From JAICNG01 sp035249985 (GTDB taxonomy: Bacteria; Gemmatimonadota; Gemmatimonadetes; Gemmatimonadales; Gemmatimonadaceae), in assembly GCA_035249985.1 (NCBI GenBank), contig DATFFP010000051.1, forward strand, positions 12,879-76,878: DNA of 64,000 nucleotides, given 5' to 3'. The notes beneath the pieces were generated by a model. The model searched no databases and was not told where the DNA came from. It saw only the letters and a program-made list of their open reading frames with translations. The position numbers were made by a program, and so were the translations under genes. Positions within the stretch are counted from its first letter, which is position 1; each line of letters begins with the position of its first letter. Of this stretch, positions 1 to 8,341 are shown piece by piece.

Positions 1-555
1 TTTGGAGTGGCGTCCGTCTATCTCAGCGCCCGCCAGAACGTCTGGAACTGGCCGCTGGGGATCATCAACGTCACCCTCTACATCTTCGTCTTCCACGAAG
101 CGAAGCTCTATGCCGACATGGGGCTCCAGGCCGTGTACATCGTGCTCGCGGCCTACGGCTGGTGGCATTGGCTGCACGGCGGAACGAACCGCGGGGCCTT
201 GCGCGTGTCGCGCGCGCCCCGACGAGAGATCATCCTGCTCACCATCGCGTTCGTCGCCGGCACGACCGCGCTCTCGACGCTCCTCGCGCGTACGACCGAC
301 GCGTCGCTTCCCCTCGCCGATTCGGCCCTCACCGCAGCCAGCCTCGTCGCGCAGTACATGATGACGCGCAAGTACGTGGAGTGCTGGCTGGTGTGGATCG
401 CAGCCGACACCGCGTACGTCGCGATGTTCATCTACAAATCGCTCTGGCCGACCGCCGGACTGTATCTCCTGTTCACCGTTCTCGCTGTGGTCGGGTGGCG
501 GCACTGGCGGGCGTCGCTGCGCGAGCAGTCCCTTCCGCACGCCGCGTTCGCGTGA
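1..555 (+). CDS. pnuC: Nicotinamide riboside transporter PnuC family, 5' end missing
   Basis: This inner-membrane transporter takes up a pyridine nucleoside (nicotinamide riboside in most characterised members; some relatives carry thiamine or riboflavin). The reading frame is open to the left edge, so the true start lies outside the window; 184 residues are visible. About six hydrophobic segments can be seen, with the Trp-rich loop YGWWHWL after the second and a Trp-rich end (VVGWRHW), both typical of PnuC. The stop overlaps the GTG of the kinase gene that follows. That neighbour belongs to the family that phosphorylates the imported nucleoside and traps it in the cell. The family is well supported; the exact substrate is inferred from the neighbours. 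Confidence 0.9.
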   Translation, partial: FGVASVYLSARQNVWNWPLGIINVTLYIFVFHEAKLYADMGLQAVYIVLAAYGWWHWLHGGTNRGALRVSRAPRREIILLTIAFVAGTTALSTLLARTTDASLPLADSALTAASLVAQYMMTRKYVECWLVWIAADTAYVAMFIYKSLWPTAGLYLLFTVLAVVGWRHWRASLREQSLPHAAFA

Positions 556-1094
556 GCGCCGAGCGCACGCGCCGGGTGACGGTCACGGGTTCAGAATCGA
601 CCGGAAAGACGTGGCTGGCTGAGCGACTGGCAACACGCTTCGAAACCGTCTGGTCGCGAGAGTTTTCCCGCGAGTACGCGCTCGACAAGGGCGCTCCGCT
701 GGACGCGTCCGACGTCGAACCCATAGCGCGGGGGCAGCTGCGCGGCGAAGACGAGATGCTCCGTCGAGCGCGCGGCCTGGCCATTCTCGATACCGATCTC
801 GTCAGCACGGTGGTCTACGCGGAGCACTACTACGGACGGTGCCCACCCTGGATCGACGCCGCCGCACGAGGGCGGCTCGCCGAGCTCTATTTGCTGTGCG
901 ACATCGATGTGCCATGGGTCGGGGATCCGGCGCGCGATCGCCCGCACGCCCGGCACGAGCTCCACGCCGCGTTCACCAAACAGCTCGAGCGATACGGTGC
1001 GCAATGCGTGGCCGTGCGCGGGATTTGGGAGGAGCGAGAGGCCATAGCTGTCGCGGCGATCGAAGCTCGCCTCGCACTGCGGGCGCAGAAATAG
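552..1094 (+). CDS. NadR-like AAA-type nucleoside kinase (ribosylnicotinamide kinase-like)
   Basis: Predicted cytoplasmic kinase of about 180 residues. The GTG at 552 overlaps the pnuC stop (GTGA). The frame is open further upstream, but that stretch lies over pnuC and has no family features. A P-loop GSESTGKT is at residues 13-20, followed by REFSREYA and a Walker-B-like AILDTDL. This layout matches the C-terminal kinase domain of NadR; the N-terminal adenylyltransferase and DNA-binding domains of full NadR are absent. Known NadR kinase domains convert nicotinamide riboside to NMN with ATP. Direct coupling to pnuC supports that substrate, but a thiamine-related role cannot be excluded from sequence alone. 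Confidence 0.82.
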   Translation: MSAERTRRVTVTGSESTGKTWLAERLATRFETVWSREFSREYALDKGAPLDASDVEPIARGQLRGEDEMLRRARGLAILDTDLVSTVVYAEHYYGRCPPWIDAAARGRLAELYLLCDIDVPWVGDPARDRPHARHELHAAFTKQLERYGAQCVAVRGIWEEREAIAVAAIEARLALRAQK

Positions 1095-1161
1095 AGCTCG
1101 CGGCTGGTCCGCGCACCTGGGGCACGCATTATCTTCCTGAAGTCGCGGTGGCGTCTCCGCC

Positions 1162-3405
1162 GTGTTGCACCCGCGCTTCCACCAACCGACGACTATCGTG
1201 TCGTACCTTCTCGCCCTGTTGCTCGCGCTGCTCACGGTGCGCGGCGAAGTTCGCGATGCCGTCACCGGAGAGCCGGTTGCTGGCGTGGTCGTAGCGTCCG
1301 CCTCCGCACAGGGCGGTACCGTGACCGATGACGCGGGCCGCTTCGCCCTGGAGCTGACTGGACCGGCGCGCGTTCGCTTTGCGCGCGTCGGATACCAGAC
1401 GCTCGAGGTGGTCATCGCGCGCGACACCATTCTCGTGGTCAGCCTCGAACCCGCCGCGCCGTCGCTCGAGCGCGTGACCGTCACCGCGCTCCGCGGCGAC
1501 GCGGATGCACCGATCCCACAGCGCACCATGGACCGGGAGGAAGTCGAACGGCGGTACGTGGGGCAGGATGTGCCGCTGCTGCTCACCGGTCAGCCATCGG
1601 TGACGTCGTACGCGGAAGCCGGCGCCTTTTCGAACTACACCTACTTCCGTCTTCGCGGGATCGATCACACGCGAGTCAACATCACGCTCGACGGCGTACC
1701 GCTCAACGATCCCGAGGACCAGTTCGTCTACTTCTCGAACTTCCCGGATTTCGGGAACAGCCTCGAGTCGGTGCAGATCCAGCGTGGGGTCGGCACGAGC
1801 TCGTATGGGACGGCTGCGTACGCAGGGGCGATCAACTTTCAGTCCATGGCGCTCGCGAGCGCCGAGCGACGCGGCGAGGTGCAGGTCGGGCGCGGCTCAT
1901 TCGGCACCACCCGTGGAAGCGCAGAGTGGATGTCGGGCCGTGTCAGCGACCGCTTCGCGGCGTACGCGCGCGCCTCGGCGCACCGCACGGAGGGGTACCG
2001 TCATCACTCCGGGAACACCGGACAATCGTACTTCGCCAACGGAGCGTACTTCGGGGCCCGCGACATCCTGAAGATCACCGCGTTCGGCGGTCGATCCCGG
2101 AACGAGCTCGCGTATCTCGCCGCACCGCTTCCCGATCTCGAGCGCGACCCACGTACCAACCCGCTCGGCGAGGACGAGCGCGATGACTTCCAGCAGCACT
2201 TCGCCAGTGCGTCGTGGACGCGCGCGCTCGGAGAGCAGGCCGCGATGCAGGCGACGGCCTACACGATCTGGGCGAGTGGCGACTACGACGTTCGCATCGC
2301 GCCCGACCTCTACAACTTCCAGCTCGCTTCACGAGTCACGGGCGCCCTCGCCACCTGGAGCGCGCGGCGCGGAGCGTTCGACCTCGACGTCGGCGCCCAC
2401 GCGAACACGTACCACCGGGACCATGCCCTCGCCATCCGGCCCGACCTGGAGGCACTCGTCTATCACAACACCGGCCGAAAGCGCGAGCAGAGCGCGTTCG
2501 CGAAGGCCGTGCTCTCGCTCGGCGACCTCACGCTCTACGGTGATCTCCAGCTCCGTCACCCCGAATTCGAGTATGTGCCGTCCGAGGAGTCCGGCGTGGG
2601 AGGGCGGAGCATCGCGTGGACGTTCGTGAATCCAAAAGTCGGGCTCACCTGGGAGCTTTCGCGGCAGGCGACACTCTACGCGTCGTATGGGTCAAACGGC
2701 CGCGAGCCCACCCGCAATGACATGTTCGCTGGCTTCGACAACGTCGACACGACCAACATCGACTTCGTTGGCCCGCTGTCGCGCGTGCGTCCGGAGCGTG
2801 TGTATGACGGCGAAGCGGGCGTTCGCTGGCGGACCACGTCGCTCACGGCGAACGTCAACGTGTTCGACATGCGCTTCCGCAACGAGATTACGCCGGTGGG
2901 TGAGCTCAGCTACATCGGGCTTCCGCTCCGCAAGAACGTGCGCTCGTCGTACCGCCGCGGGATCGAGGCGGACGTGACCTGGCGGCTGATCCCGTCGCTC
3001 ACCGCGGCGGCGAACGCGACATTCAGCCGCAACCGCATCGCGGAGTACACCGACGACGCGTCGGGAGCGACGTACCGGGATGTGGAGCCCTTGCTCACGC
3101 CCGCGGTGCTGCTCAACCATGCACTCGACTGGCAGATGACGCCGGCCCTGTCGATGTCCGTGGGTGGTCGGTACGTGGGCCGGAGCTTTCTCGCCAACAC
3201 CGGCGATCGCGCGTTCACGACGCCGGCGGCCTATCTGGCAGACGCGGGCCTTGCCTGGCGCCTCGGTCGTCACGAGCTCGCGCTCCACGTAATGAATGTT
3301 GGGAGTGCGCGATTCTACGCCGCCGGCTACACCGACGGCACGACGCCGTATTATTTCGTGACGGCGCCACGCGCCATCTTCGTCACGGCGACCGTCGGGT
3401 TCTAA
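1162..3405 (+). CDS. TonB-dependent outer-membrane receptor with N-terminal carboxypeptidase-like domain
   Basis: Receptor of up to 747 residues for active uptake across the outer membrane. From the GTG at 1162, or the GTG at 1198 which leaves a more compact signal peptide, a hydrophobic leader is followed by a CarbopepD_reg-like beta domain (about residues 27-95, containing DDAGRF and FARVGYQTLEV). Next comes a plug domain with RLRGIDHTRVNITLDGVPLN, then a long beta-barrel ending in aromatic FVTATVGF, the usual barrel-assembly signal. It lies 67 bases after the NadR-like kinase and one base before the NUDIX gene, so it probably belongs to the same transcription unit. The ligand is not shown by the sequence; a pyridine nucleoside or related vitamin is inferred from the neighbours. 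Confidence 0.9.
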   Translation: MLHPRFHQPTTIVSYLLALLLALLTVRGEVRDAVTGEPVAGVVVASASAQGGTVTDDAGRFALELTGPARVRFARVGYQTLEVVIARDTILVVSLEPAAPSLERVTVTALRGDADAPIPQRTMDREEVERRYVGQDVPLLLTGQPSVTSYAEAGAFSNYTYFRLRGIDHTRVNITLDGVPLNDPEDQFVYFSNFPDFGNSLESVQIQRGVGTSSYGTAAYAGAINFQSMALASAERRGEVQVGRGSFGTTRGSAEWMSGRVSDRFAAYARASAHRTEGYRHHSGNTGQSYFANGAYFGARDILKITAFGGRSRNELAYLAAPLPDLERDPRTNPLGEDERDDFQQHFASASWTRALGEQAAMQATAYTIWASGDYDVRIAPDLYNFQLASRVTGALATWSARRGAFDLDVGAHANTYHRDHALAIRPDLEALVYHNTGRKREQSAFAKAVLSLGDLTLYGDLQLRHPEFEYVPSEESGVGGRSIAWTFVNPKVGLTWELSRQATLYASYGSNGREPTRNDMFAGFDNVDTTNIDFVGPLSRVRPERVYDGEAGVRWRTTSLTANVNVFDMRFRNEITPVGELSYIGLPLRKNVRSSYRRGIEADVTWRLIPSLTAAANATFSRNRIAEYTDDASGATYRDVEPLLTPAVLLNHALDWQMTPALSMSVGGRYVGRSFLANTGDRAFTTPAAYLADAGLAWRLGRHELALHVMNVGSARFYAAGYTDGTTPYYFVTAPRAIFVTATVGF

Positions 3406-3406
3406 C

Positions 3407-3862
3407 GTGGCGAGCCGTGCGCTCGAGTACGTTCTGGCGTTGCTCTTCACCGCCGACGCACGCGACGTCGTTCTGGTCCGCAAGACACGGCCTGCGTGGC
3501 AGGCGGGTCGCGTCAACGCGCTTGGCGGGAAGCTGCAGGACGGGGAAGCCATCCTCGAGGCCGCGCGACGCGAGGTGCGTGAGGAGGCCGGCGTCGATGT
3601 CGAGGAGTGGGAGCAGTTCCTCGTGTGGGACGATCCCGAGTATCGGCTGCGCGCCGTTCGTGCATTCGATGACGCCGCACATCGCGCGCGAACGGCCGAG
3701 GATCAGGACGTCTTTCTGGCGCGGGTGGATGCGCTGCCGCCGAACGTGATCGACAACCTCCGGTGGATCATCCCCCTGGCGCTCGATCGCGACGTGGCCG
3801 TTCCCGTCGCGGTCACCAGTGCCAATCCCGCCGGATCCGGACTCACGGAACGACCGCGTTAG
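3407..3862 (+). CDS. NUDIX hydrolase
   Basis: Small hydrolase of 151 residues that cleaves a nucleoside diphosphate linked to another group. The NUDIX box is complete: G-x5-E-x7-REVREEAG-V can be read through GKLQDGEAILEAARREVREE and the next residues, with all metal-binding Glu positions present. The GTG start lies one base after the TonB receptor stop. NUDIX enzymes beside PnuC and NadR-like genes often act on NADH, ADP-ribose or other pyridine-nucleotide breakdown products, which would suit a salvage unit; a MutT-like clean-up role is equally possible. It converges on the SRPBCC gene, with 12 bases between the two stops and no visible terminator. Confidence 0.88.
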   Translation: MASRALEYVLALLFTADARDVVLVRKTRPAWQAGRVNALGGKLQDGEAILEAARREVREEAGVDVEEWEQFLVWDDPEYRLRAVRAFDDAAHRARTAEDQDVFLARVDALPPNVIDNLRWIIPLALDRDVAVPVAVTSANPAGSGLTERPR

Positions 3863-3874
3863 GTGCCCCTCGGT

Positions 3875-4393
3875 TCACGCTCGCGTTGGCGTGACCTCGT
3901 GTCCAAAGCGCCGCCCAAGCGCCCGCAGGAAGTCCTCCTGCGTGCGGTGGTGACCGAAGACGAACCGTGCCATGAAGCGAAAGAGCGGATTGGTCACGTA
4001 CCCCCGCTCGGTGATCGTCACGAGTGTGCCGTCAGCCTCGGGAGCGAGCTCGTACGCCCACGTTCCACCAAAGGGCAGAGTTTCGTCGACGATACGCGTC
4101 ACGAGGCGATGCGGCCGCTCCTCCGCGGAGCGCTCGAAAGTAATGGCGCCGTCGGTGCCGTGCTCCCGCCATCGTAACGCGCCCTCCGTCGAGAGGACAT
4201 CGACGGACCGCACGCCGGTTCGCCAGCGCGGAAAATCGCGTACGTCCGTGACCGCGTGCCACACGCTGTCCGGCACCGCCTCGATGCGGGCCGTCGTGGC
4301 CGCGGTATGATCGCGGGGGAGTATCAGCCCGACGATCGCCACGACGGCGACAATCGCGACGATGACGCCTCCCGCCAGCCAGAGCCATTTCAT
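3875..4393 (-). CDS. SRPBCC (START-like) protein with N-terminal membrane anchor
   Basis: Predicted membrane-anchored lipid/ligand-binding protein of 172 residues. I chose the ATG at 4393 because it has a strong GGAGG five bases upstream and begins a clear transmembrane helix (LWLAGGVIVAIVAVVAIVG). A start 23 codons further upstream is open, but would put a charged stretch ahead of the helix and run into the control region shared with comM. The body has the SRPBCC pattern: IEAVPDSVWHAVTDVRDFPRW near the beginning, a central GTWAYELAPEADGTLVTITE-like strand and a C-terminal helix. Such proteins bind hydrophobic ligands; no enzymatic residues stand out. It is transcribed away from comM. Confidence 0.8.
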   Translation of the reverse strand: MKWLWLAGGVIVAIVAVVAIVGLILPRDHTAATTARIEAVPDSVWHAVTDVRDFPRWRTGVRSVDVLSTEGALRWREHGTDGAITFERSAEERPHRLVTRIVDETLPFGGTWAYELAPEADGTLVTITERGYVTNPLFRFMARFVFGHHRTQEDFLRALGRRFGHEVTPTRA

Positions 4394-4524
4394 GAGCTCC
4401 TCCCACCGTGCGGTTCGAGCGGCAATCCTGGCGCCGCCAACGATGTCGCGCTCCTGCGCCACTCGGCAACTCCCTGCGTCGATTCGGTGATGCGCACCGC
4501 CGACACGCGCGACACTGTTCGGGC

Positions 4525-6075
4525 GTGCTTGCCGCCGTCCGCTCCGCCGCGCTGGTCGGGATCGATGCGTATGCCGTCACCGTCGAGGTCGACGCGGCCC
4601 CCGGGCTACCACAATTCGCCATCGTTGGCCTTCCGGCAGGCGCCGTGAAGGAGAGCCGCGAGCGGGTAGGAGCGGCGCTCGCCAACGCGGGATTCAGCCT
4701 CCCGCCACGCCGCATTACGGTGAACCTTGCCCCGGCCGATACCCGCAAGGATGGCACGGGATTCGACCTTCCGATCGCGTTAGGCATCCTCGTCTCCACC
4801 GGACAGTTGGCGGCGGCATGTCTCGACGGCGTCATGGCGGTTGGGGAGCTGGGGCTCGATGGAACGCTGCGCGCGGTACGGGGCGCCCTGCCCGTCGCCA
4901 TGCTGGCGAAGGCCACCGGCCAAAAGGCGCTGATCGTGCCACCCGCGAACGTCGCCGAGGCGGGGCTCGTTGGCGGCGTGTCGCTGTCAGCCCCCGCAGC
5001 GCTGCATCCGCTCGTTGGTCAACTGCGGGAAGGCACGCTTCGCGAGGCCGCACCGCCGGCGCGACTCGCGATTCCGGAAGACGTCGACGACCTCAGCGAC
5101 GTCGCGGGACAGGAAACCGCCAAGCGAGCGCTCGAGATCGCCGCGGCGGGTGGCCATAACGCGCTGCTGACCGGGCCTCCCGGTGCTGGGAAAACCATGC
5201 TTGCGCGCCGCCTGCCGGGCATCCTGCCAGCACTGAGCGAGCGGGAGGCGCTCGAGGTCACGGCGGTACACTCCGTTGCCGGGACGCTCGCCTCGGGATG
5301 CGCACTCGTCAGGCGCGGCCCCTTTCGCGCGCCACACCACACCATCTCGGATGCGGGGCTCATCGGCGGTGGGAATCCACCGCGGCCCGGCGAAGTGAGC
5401 CTCGCCCATCATGGTGTTCTCTTTCTCGACGAGGTCCTCGAGTTCCGCCGCCACGTTCTGGAGGCCTTGCGCCAACCGCTGGAGGATGGACGCGTGGTCA
5501 TCGCGAGGGCCGCGAATTCCGTCACCTTTCCCGCGCGATTTCTGCTCGTCGGCGCAATGAATCCGTGTCCCTGCGGCTACGCCGGAGACGCGAATCGAAC
5601 GTGCGTCTGCGCCGCGGGAGACATCACGCGGTATCGGGCGCGCCTCTCTGGGCCGCTCATCGACCGGATCGACATCCGTGTGGAGGTTCGGGCCGTGGCC
5701 GTCGGATCTCTCGCGGCTGCCCGGACCGCCGAGCGCTCGCGCGCCGTGCGTGAGCGCGTCAATGCCGCGCGCCTAGTCCAGCGTACACGCTACAAGTCGC
5801 TCTACCACGTCGAATGCAACGCACGCGCGCCAGGCCGGTGGCTCGATGCCCGAGGCGGCCTTGCCGATGACGGACACTGTCTTCTCGTCAAGGCGGCCGA
5901 ACGCGGGGCGCTCACGGCGCGTGGCTACCACCGCACGCTGCGCGTCGCGCGAACGATCGCCGATCTCGACGCCGATCCCCGCATTCGCGCCCCGCATATC
6001 GCCGAAGCGCTTCGATTTCGCCTCGGCACCGTCGCGGAGAGCGAGCCGCGCGCGCCGAGTCTCGTGCCGACATGA
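4525..6075 (+). CDS. comM: YifB/ComM family Mg-chelatase-like AAA+ ATPase
   Basis: Hexameric AAA+ helicase that in naturally transformable bacteria promotes branch migration during integration of incoming DNA. The GTG at 4525 gives 516 residues, close to the usual length, and the family's opening (VLAAVRSAALVGIDAYAV); the open frame upstream has no family similarity. The N-terminal Lon-like domain contains LPQFAIVGLPAGAVKESRER. Walker A GPPGAGKT is at 217-224 and Walker B LFLDE ends at 302-303, followed by the Cys cluster NPCPCGY and the C-terminal chelatase region. The stop overlaps an ATG of the ogt frame. It is transcribed away from the SRPBCC gene, with 131 bases between the two starts. 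Confidence 0.93.
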   Translation: MLAAVRSAALVGIDAYAVTVEVDAAPGLPQFAIVGLPAGAVKESRERVGAALANAGFSLPPRRITVNLAPADTRKDGTGFDLPIALGILVSTGQLAAACLDGVMAVGELGLDGTLRAVRGALPVAMLAKATGQKALIVPPANVAEAGLVGGVSLSAPAALHPLVGQLREGTLREAAPPARLAIPEDVDDLSDVAGQETAKRALEIAAAGGHNALLTGPPGAGKTMLARRLPGILPALSEREALEVTAVHSVAGTLASGCALVRRGPFRAPHHTISDAGLIGGGNPPRPGEVSLAHHGVLFLDEVLEFRRHVLEALRQPLEDGRVVIARAANSVTFPARFLLVGAMNPCPCGYAGDANRTCVCAAGDITRYRARLSGPLIDRIDIRVEVRAVAVGSLAAARTAERSRAVRERVNAARLVQRTRYKSLYHVECNARAPGRWLDARGGLADDGHCLLVKAAERGALTARGYHRTLRVARTIADLDADPRIRAPHIAEALRFRLGTVAESEPRAPSLVPT

Positions 6076-6176
6076 CGACGTCCGAAAATGGCCAGCACTC
6101 GACCCCTCGCGCCGATACGTTCCGTCCACGTCACACACTCAATCCGTGCTCTTGCGGCACGCCGGAGACCGCTGAC

Positions 6177-6677
6177 ATGATCGCAACGATGACCGACACC
6201 ATCCTGAGCACGCGCGTCACCAGCCCGATCGGGGTGCTTACGCTCACGAGCAACGGCAGCGCGCTGACGCAGCTGCTCCTCGCCCGCGACGATGATCTCG
6301 ATGCCGAGAGCGTTCCCGCGGAAGCCGACCCGGTGCTCGCCGCCGCACGAGAGCAGCTCGATGCGTACTTTGACATGCGTCTCACCAGGTTCGATCTACC
6401 GCTCGCGGCCACCGGCACCGATTTCCAGCGACGCGTGTGGGACTCGCTCCGAGCGATCCCCTTCGGCGAAACGATCAGCTACGCGGAGCTCGCGCGGCGC
6501 ATCGACAAACCGAAGGCCGTTCGCGCCGTGGGCGCCGCGAACGGTCGCAACCCGCTGATGATCGTCGTGCCGTGCCATCGCGTGATCGGCGCCGACGGAT
6601 CGCTGACAGGATTCGGCGGCGGCATTGAGCGCAAACGCTGGCTGCTGGATCACGAAACGCGCGCTGGATTGGGATAG
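6177..6677 (+). CDS. ogt: Methylated-DNA--protein-cysteine methyltransferase
   Basis: Suicide DNA-repair protein that moves the alkyl group from O6-alkylguanine or O4-alkylthymine to its own cysteine. The active-site motif VVPCHRVIG is intact, with Cys133 when counted from 6177. The DNA-binding helix (TDFQRRVWDSLRAIPFGETI, then SYAELARRI) and the closing GGGIERKRWLL are also present. The start is uncertain. The ATG at 6177 (or 6189) gives about 166 residues, the normal length. An ATG at 6072, overlapping the comM stop, would add 35 Cys/His-rich residues that are not part of the family and that resemble a piece of comM. Probably co-transcribed with comM. Confidence 0.9.
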   Translation: MIATMTDTILSTRVTSPIGVLTLTSNGSALTQLLLARDDDLDAESVPAEADPVLAAAREQLDAYFDMRLTRFDLPLAATGTDFQRRVWDSLRAIPFGETISYAELARRIDKPKAVRAVGAANGRNPLMIVVPCHRVIGADGSLTGFGGGIERKRWLLDHETRAGLG

Positions 6678-6727
6678 AGGGCCCCGAGCGCCCTCCCCAC
6701 GCCGCCGGGGCTCGGTTACGTTGAAGC

Positions 6728-7582
6728 ATGACCGAGCTCCGCGAGACTTCCGCGACGTCGTTGGCAGAAGAAAAGGAGCGCGCGCTCATCGCGTGGCTGC
6801 GCGATCGGGGCTCCGTTCTTCTCGGATTCAGCGGCGGCGTAGACTCCGCGTACCTGGCCTGCGTTGCCACCGAGGCGCTAGGACCGGATCGCGTCCTGGC
6901 AGTCATCGGCCGGTCGGCATCGTACCCTGAGGAGCAGTGGCGGACCGCGCGCGACGTCGCCGCGCGTTTCGGTCTCACGGTTGCGGAGATCGACACCGAC
7001 GAGATGACGGATCCGCGCTACGTCGCCAATCCGTCCAACCGCTGCTACTTCTGCAAGACCGAGCTGTGGAGCAAGCTCGCGCCCCTGGCGCGCGACCGCG
7101 GTCTCGCGACCATCATCGACGGAACGAACGCCGACGACATCGGCGGTCATCGGCCCGGGATGCAGGCCGCGCGTGAGCAGGGTGTCCGATCCCCGCTGGT
7201 CGAGGTAGGAATGACGAAGCGCGACGTTCGCGAACGGTCGCGCGCTCGTGGCTTGCCGACCTGGTCGCAGCCGTCCGCGCCATGCCTTTCCTCGCGGCTT
7301 CAGTACGGCCTGTCGGTGACCGCCGAGCGCCTCCGGGAAGTCGAGCGCGCCGAGCGCGCGCTGCGTGATCTCGGCATCAGTGGCGACCTGCGAGTGCGGC
7401 ACCATGGCGATCTCGCGCGCGTCGAGCTCTCGCCCGAGATGCTGGCGCTCTGGCTCAGTCCGATCCCAATGCGCATGATCACCGCCGCGATTCGCGCCGC
7501 GGGCTTCGCCCGGGTCGCGATCGATTTGCGTGGCTTCCGGTCGGGCTCTCTCAACATTCTCAACGAGGTGACCGCCGCATGA
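6728..7582 (+). CDS. larE: ATP-dependent sacrificial sulfur transferase LarE
   Basis: PP-loop ATPase of 284 residues. In the nickel-pincer cofactor pathway of lactate racemase, LarE activates the nicotinate-derived carboxylate and supplies sulfur from its own cysteine. The PP-loop SGGVDS is at 35-40, and CYFCK and PCLSSR (Cys186) are both present; PCLSSR corresponds to the sulfur-donating cysteine region of characterised LarE. No larA, larB or larC is visible in this window, so the sulfur may go to the pincer cofactor made elsewhere in the genome, or to another thiolated product. A 73-residue gene starts inside its last codon (ATGA). Confidence 0.88.
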   Translation: MTELRETSATSLAEEKERALIAWLRDRGSVLLGFSGGVDSAYLACVATEALGPDRVLAVIGRSASYPEEQWRTARDVAARFGLTVAEIDTDEMTDPRYVANPSNRCYFCKTELWSKLAPLARDRGLATIIDGTNADDIGGHRPGMQAAREQGVRSPLVEVGMTKRDVRERSRARGLPTWSQPSAPCLSSRLQYGLSVTAERLREVERAERALRDLGISGDLRVRHHGDLARVELSPEMLALWLSPIPMRMITAAIRAAGFARVAIDLRGFRSGSLNILNEVTAA

Positions 7583-7800
7583 ACGTGGAAAATCTCGAGC
7601 GTGCACTGGCGGAGATCGGCCTTCATGGAATCGTCGAGGTGCGCGGGTCGCTGGCGGTGTTGAGGATGGACGTGGAGGCTGGACTGGCCGATGACGAGCT
7701 CCGCTTTCTGGCGGTAGATGCCGCCGAGCGCAACGGATTTACGCACCTTGCGCTCGAGGTCGTCGATGACGCCGGCCGTGCGGCTCTTCATCGCGATTAA
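7579..7800 (+). CDS. Small hypothetical protein coupled to larE
   Basis: Protein of 73 residues with no family I recognise. Its ATG overlaps the larE stop, and its 3' end overlaps the start of thpR by 35 bases, so it is wedged inside an apparent operon. The sequence alternates short strands and helices (LERALAEIGLHGIVEVRG, then SLAVLRMD, and a closing FTHLALEVVDDAGRAAL), consistent with a compact alpha/beta fold. It has no cysteines, signal peptide or membrane segment. Translational coupling suggests a partner of LarE, but the function is unknown. Its reality rests on the overlap, its length and protein-like composition. Confidence 0.65.
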   Translation: MNVENLERALAEIGLHGIVEVRGSLAVLRMDVEAGLADDELRFLAVDAAERNGFTHLALEVVDDAGRAALHRD

Positions 7801-8341
7801 TCTTCCTGAATCGGAACGGCAAGCGATCCACGAGTCCACGGCGCTTCTTCGCGCCGCGGCGAAGTCGGTCACGTGGGTGGCCCCCGACTGCATTCACCTC
7901 ACCATGAAGTTCCTCGGCGAGCAGCAGGCGGACGATGTGCCGAAGGTCCGTGACGCGCTCGCCGAGGTCGGACGGCGCTTTCAACCCTTGCGGCTCGACG
8001 TCGGCGGAGTCGGTGCGTTCCCGCATCTTCGCGCCCCGCGCATCTTCTGGATGGGCATCGGCGCCGATCCGAAGCTGGAGCTGCTGCATCACGATCTCGA
8101 AGTCGCGTGCGAGGCGCTCGGGCACGAGGTCGAGGCGCGTGCCTTTCGTCCCCACATCACGCTCGGCCGCCTGAAGCGCGACGTGAGTGTGGAAGACCTG
8201 GCGGCGATGGCGAGGCTTGCGACGAACGTGCGGTATCGGGGTACAATCGAAGCGCGCAGCATCGATGTCATGCAGAGCGAGCTGTCGTCGGGAGGTCCGC
8301 GATACACTGTGCTCGCCCGAGTCCCGCTCGGCCACTCATGA
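7766..8341 (+). CDS. thpR: RNA 2',3'-cyclic phosphodiesterase (2H family)
   Basis: 2H-superfamily enzyme of 191 residues that opens 2',3'-cyclic phosphates on RNA ends; the family was first described as a 2'-5' RNA ligase. Both catalytic HxTx motifs are visible: HLTM at residue 44 and HITL at residue 130, a normal spacing. The ATG at 7766 is preferred because MTPAVRLFIAINLP is the usual family opening; a frame open 16 codons further upstream only reads across the previous gene. The start overlaps the 73-residue gene, and its end lies next to the ATG of the following membrane-anchored protein. Confidence 0.9.
   Translation: MTPAVRLFIAINLPESERQAIHESTALLRAAAKSVTWVAPDCIHLTMKFLGEQQADDVPKVRDALAEVGRRFQPLRLDVGGVGAFPHLRAPRIFWMGIGADPKLELLHHDLEVACEALGHEVEARAFRPHITLGRLKRDVSVEDLAAMARLATNVRYRGTIEARSIDVMQSELSSGGPRYTVLARVPLGHS

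Noticed and set aside
1095..1161. Riboswitch before the TonB receptor
   Set aside because: Only 67 bases; no conserved TPP, cobalamin or FMN core is seen.
591..1586. Antisense frame across the NadR-like and TonB genes
   Set aside because: It crosses two well-supported genes, is low in complexity and has no recognisable motif.
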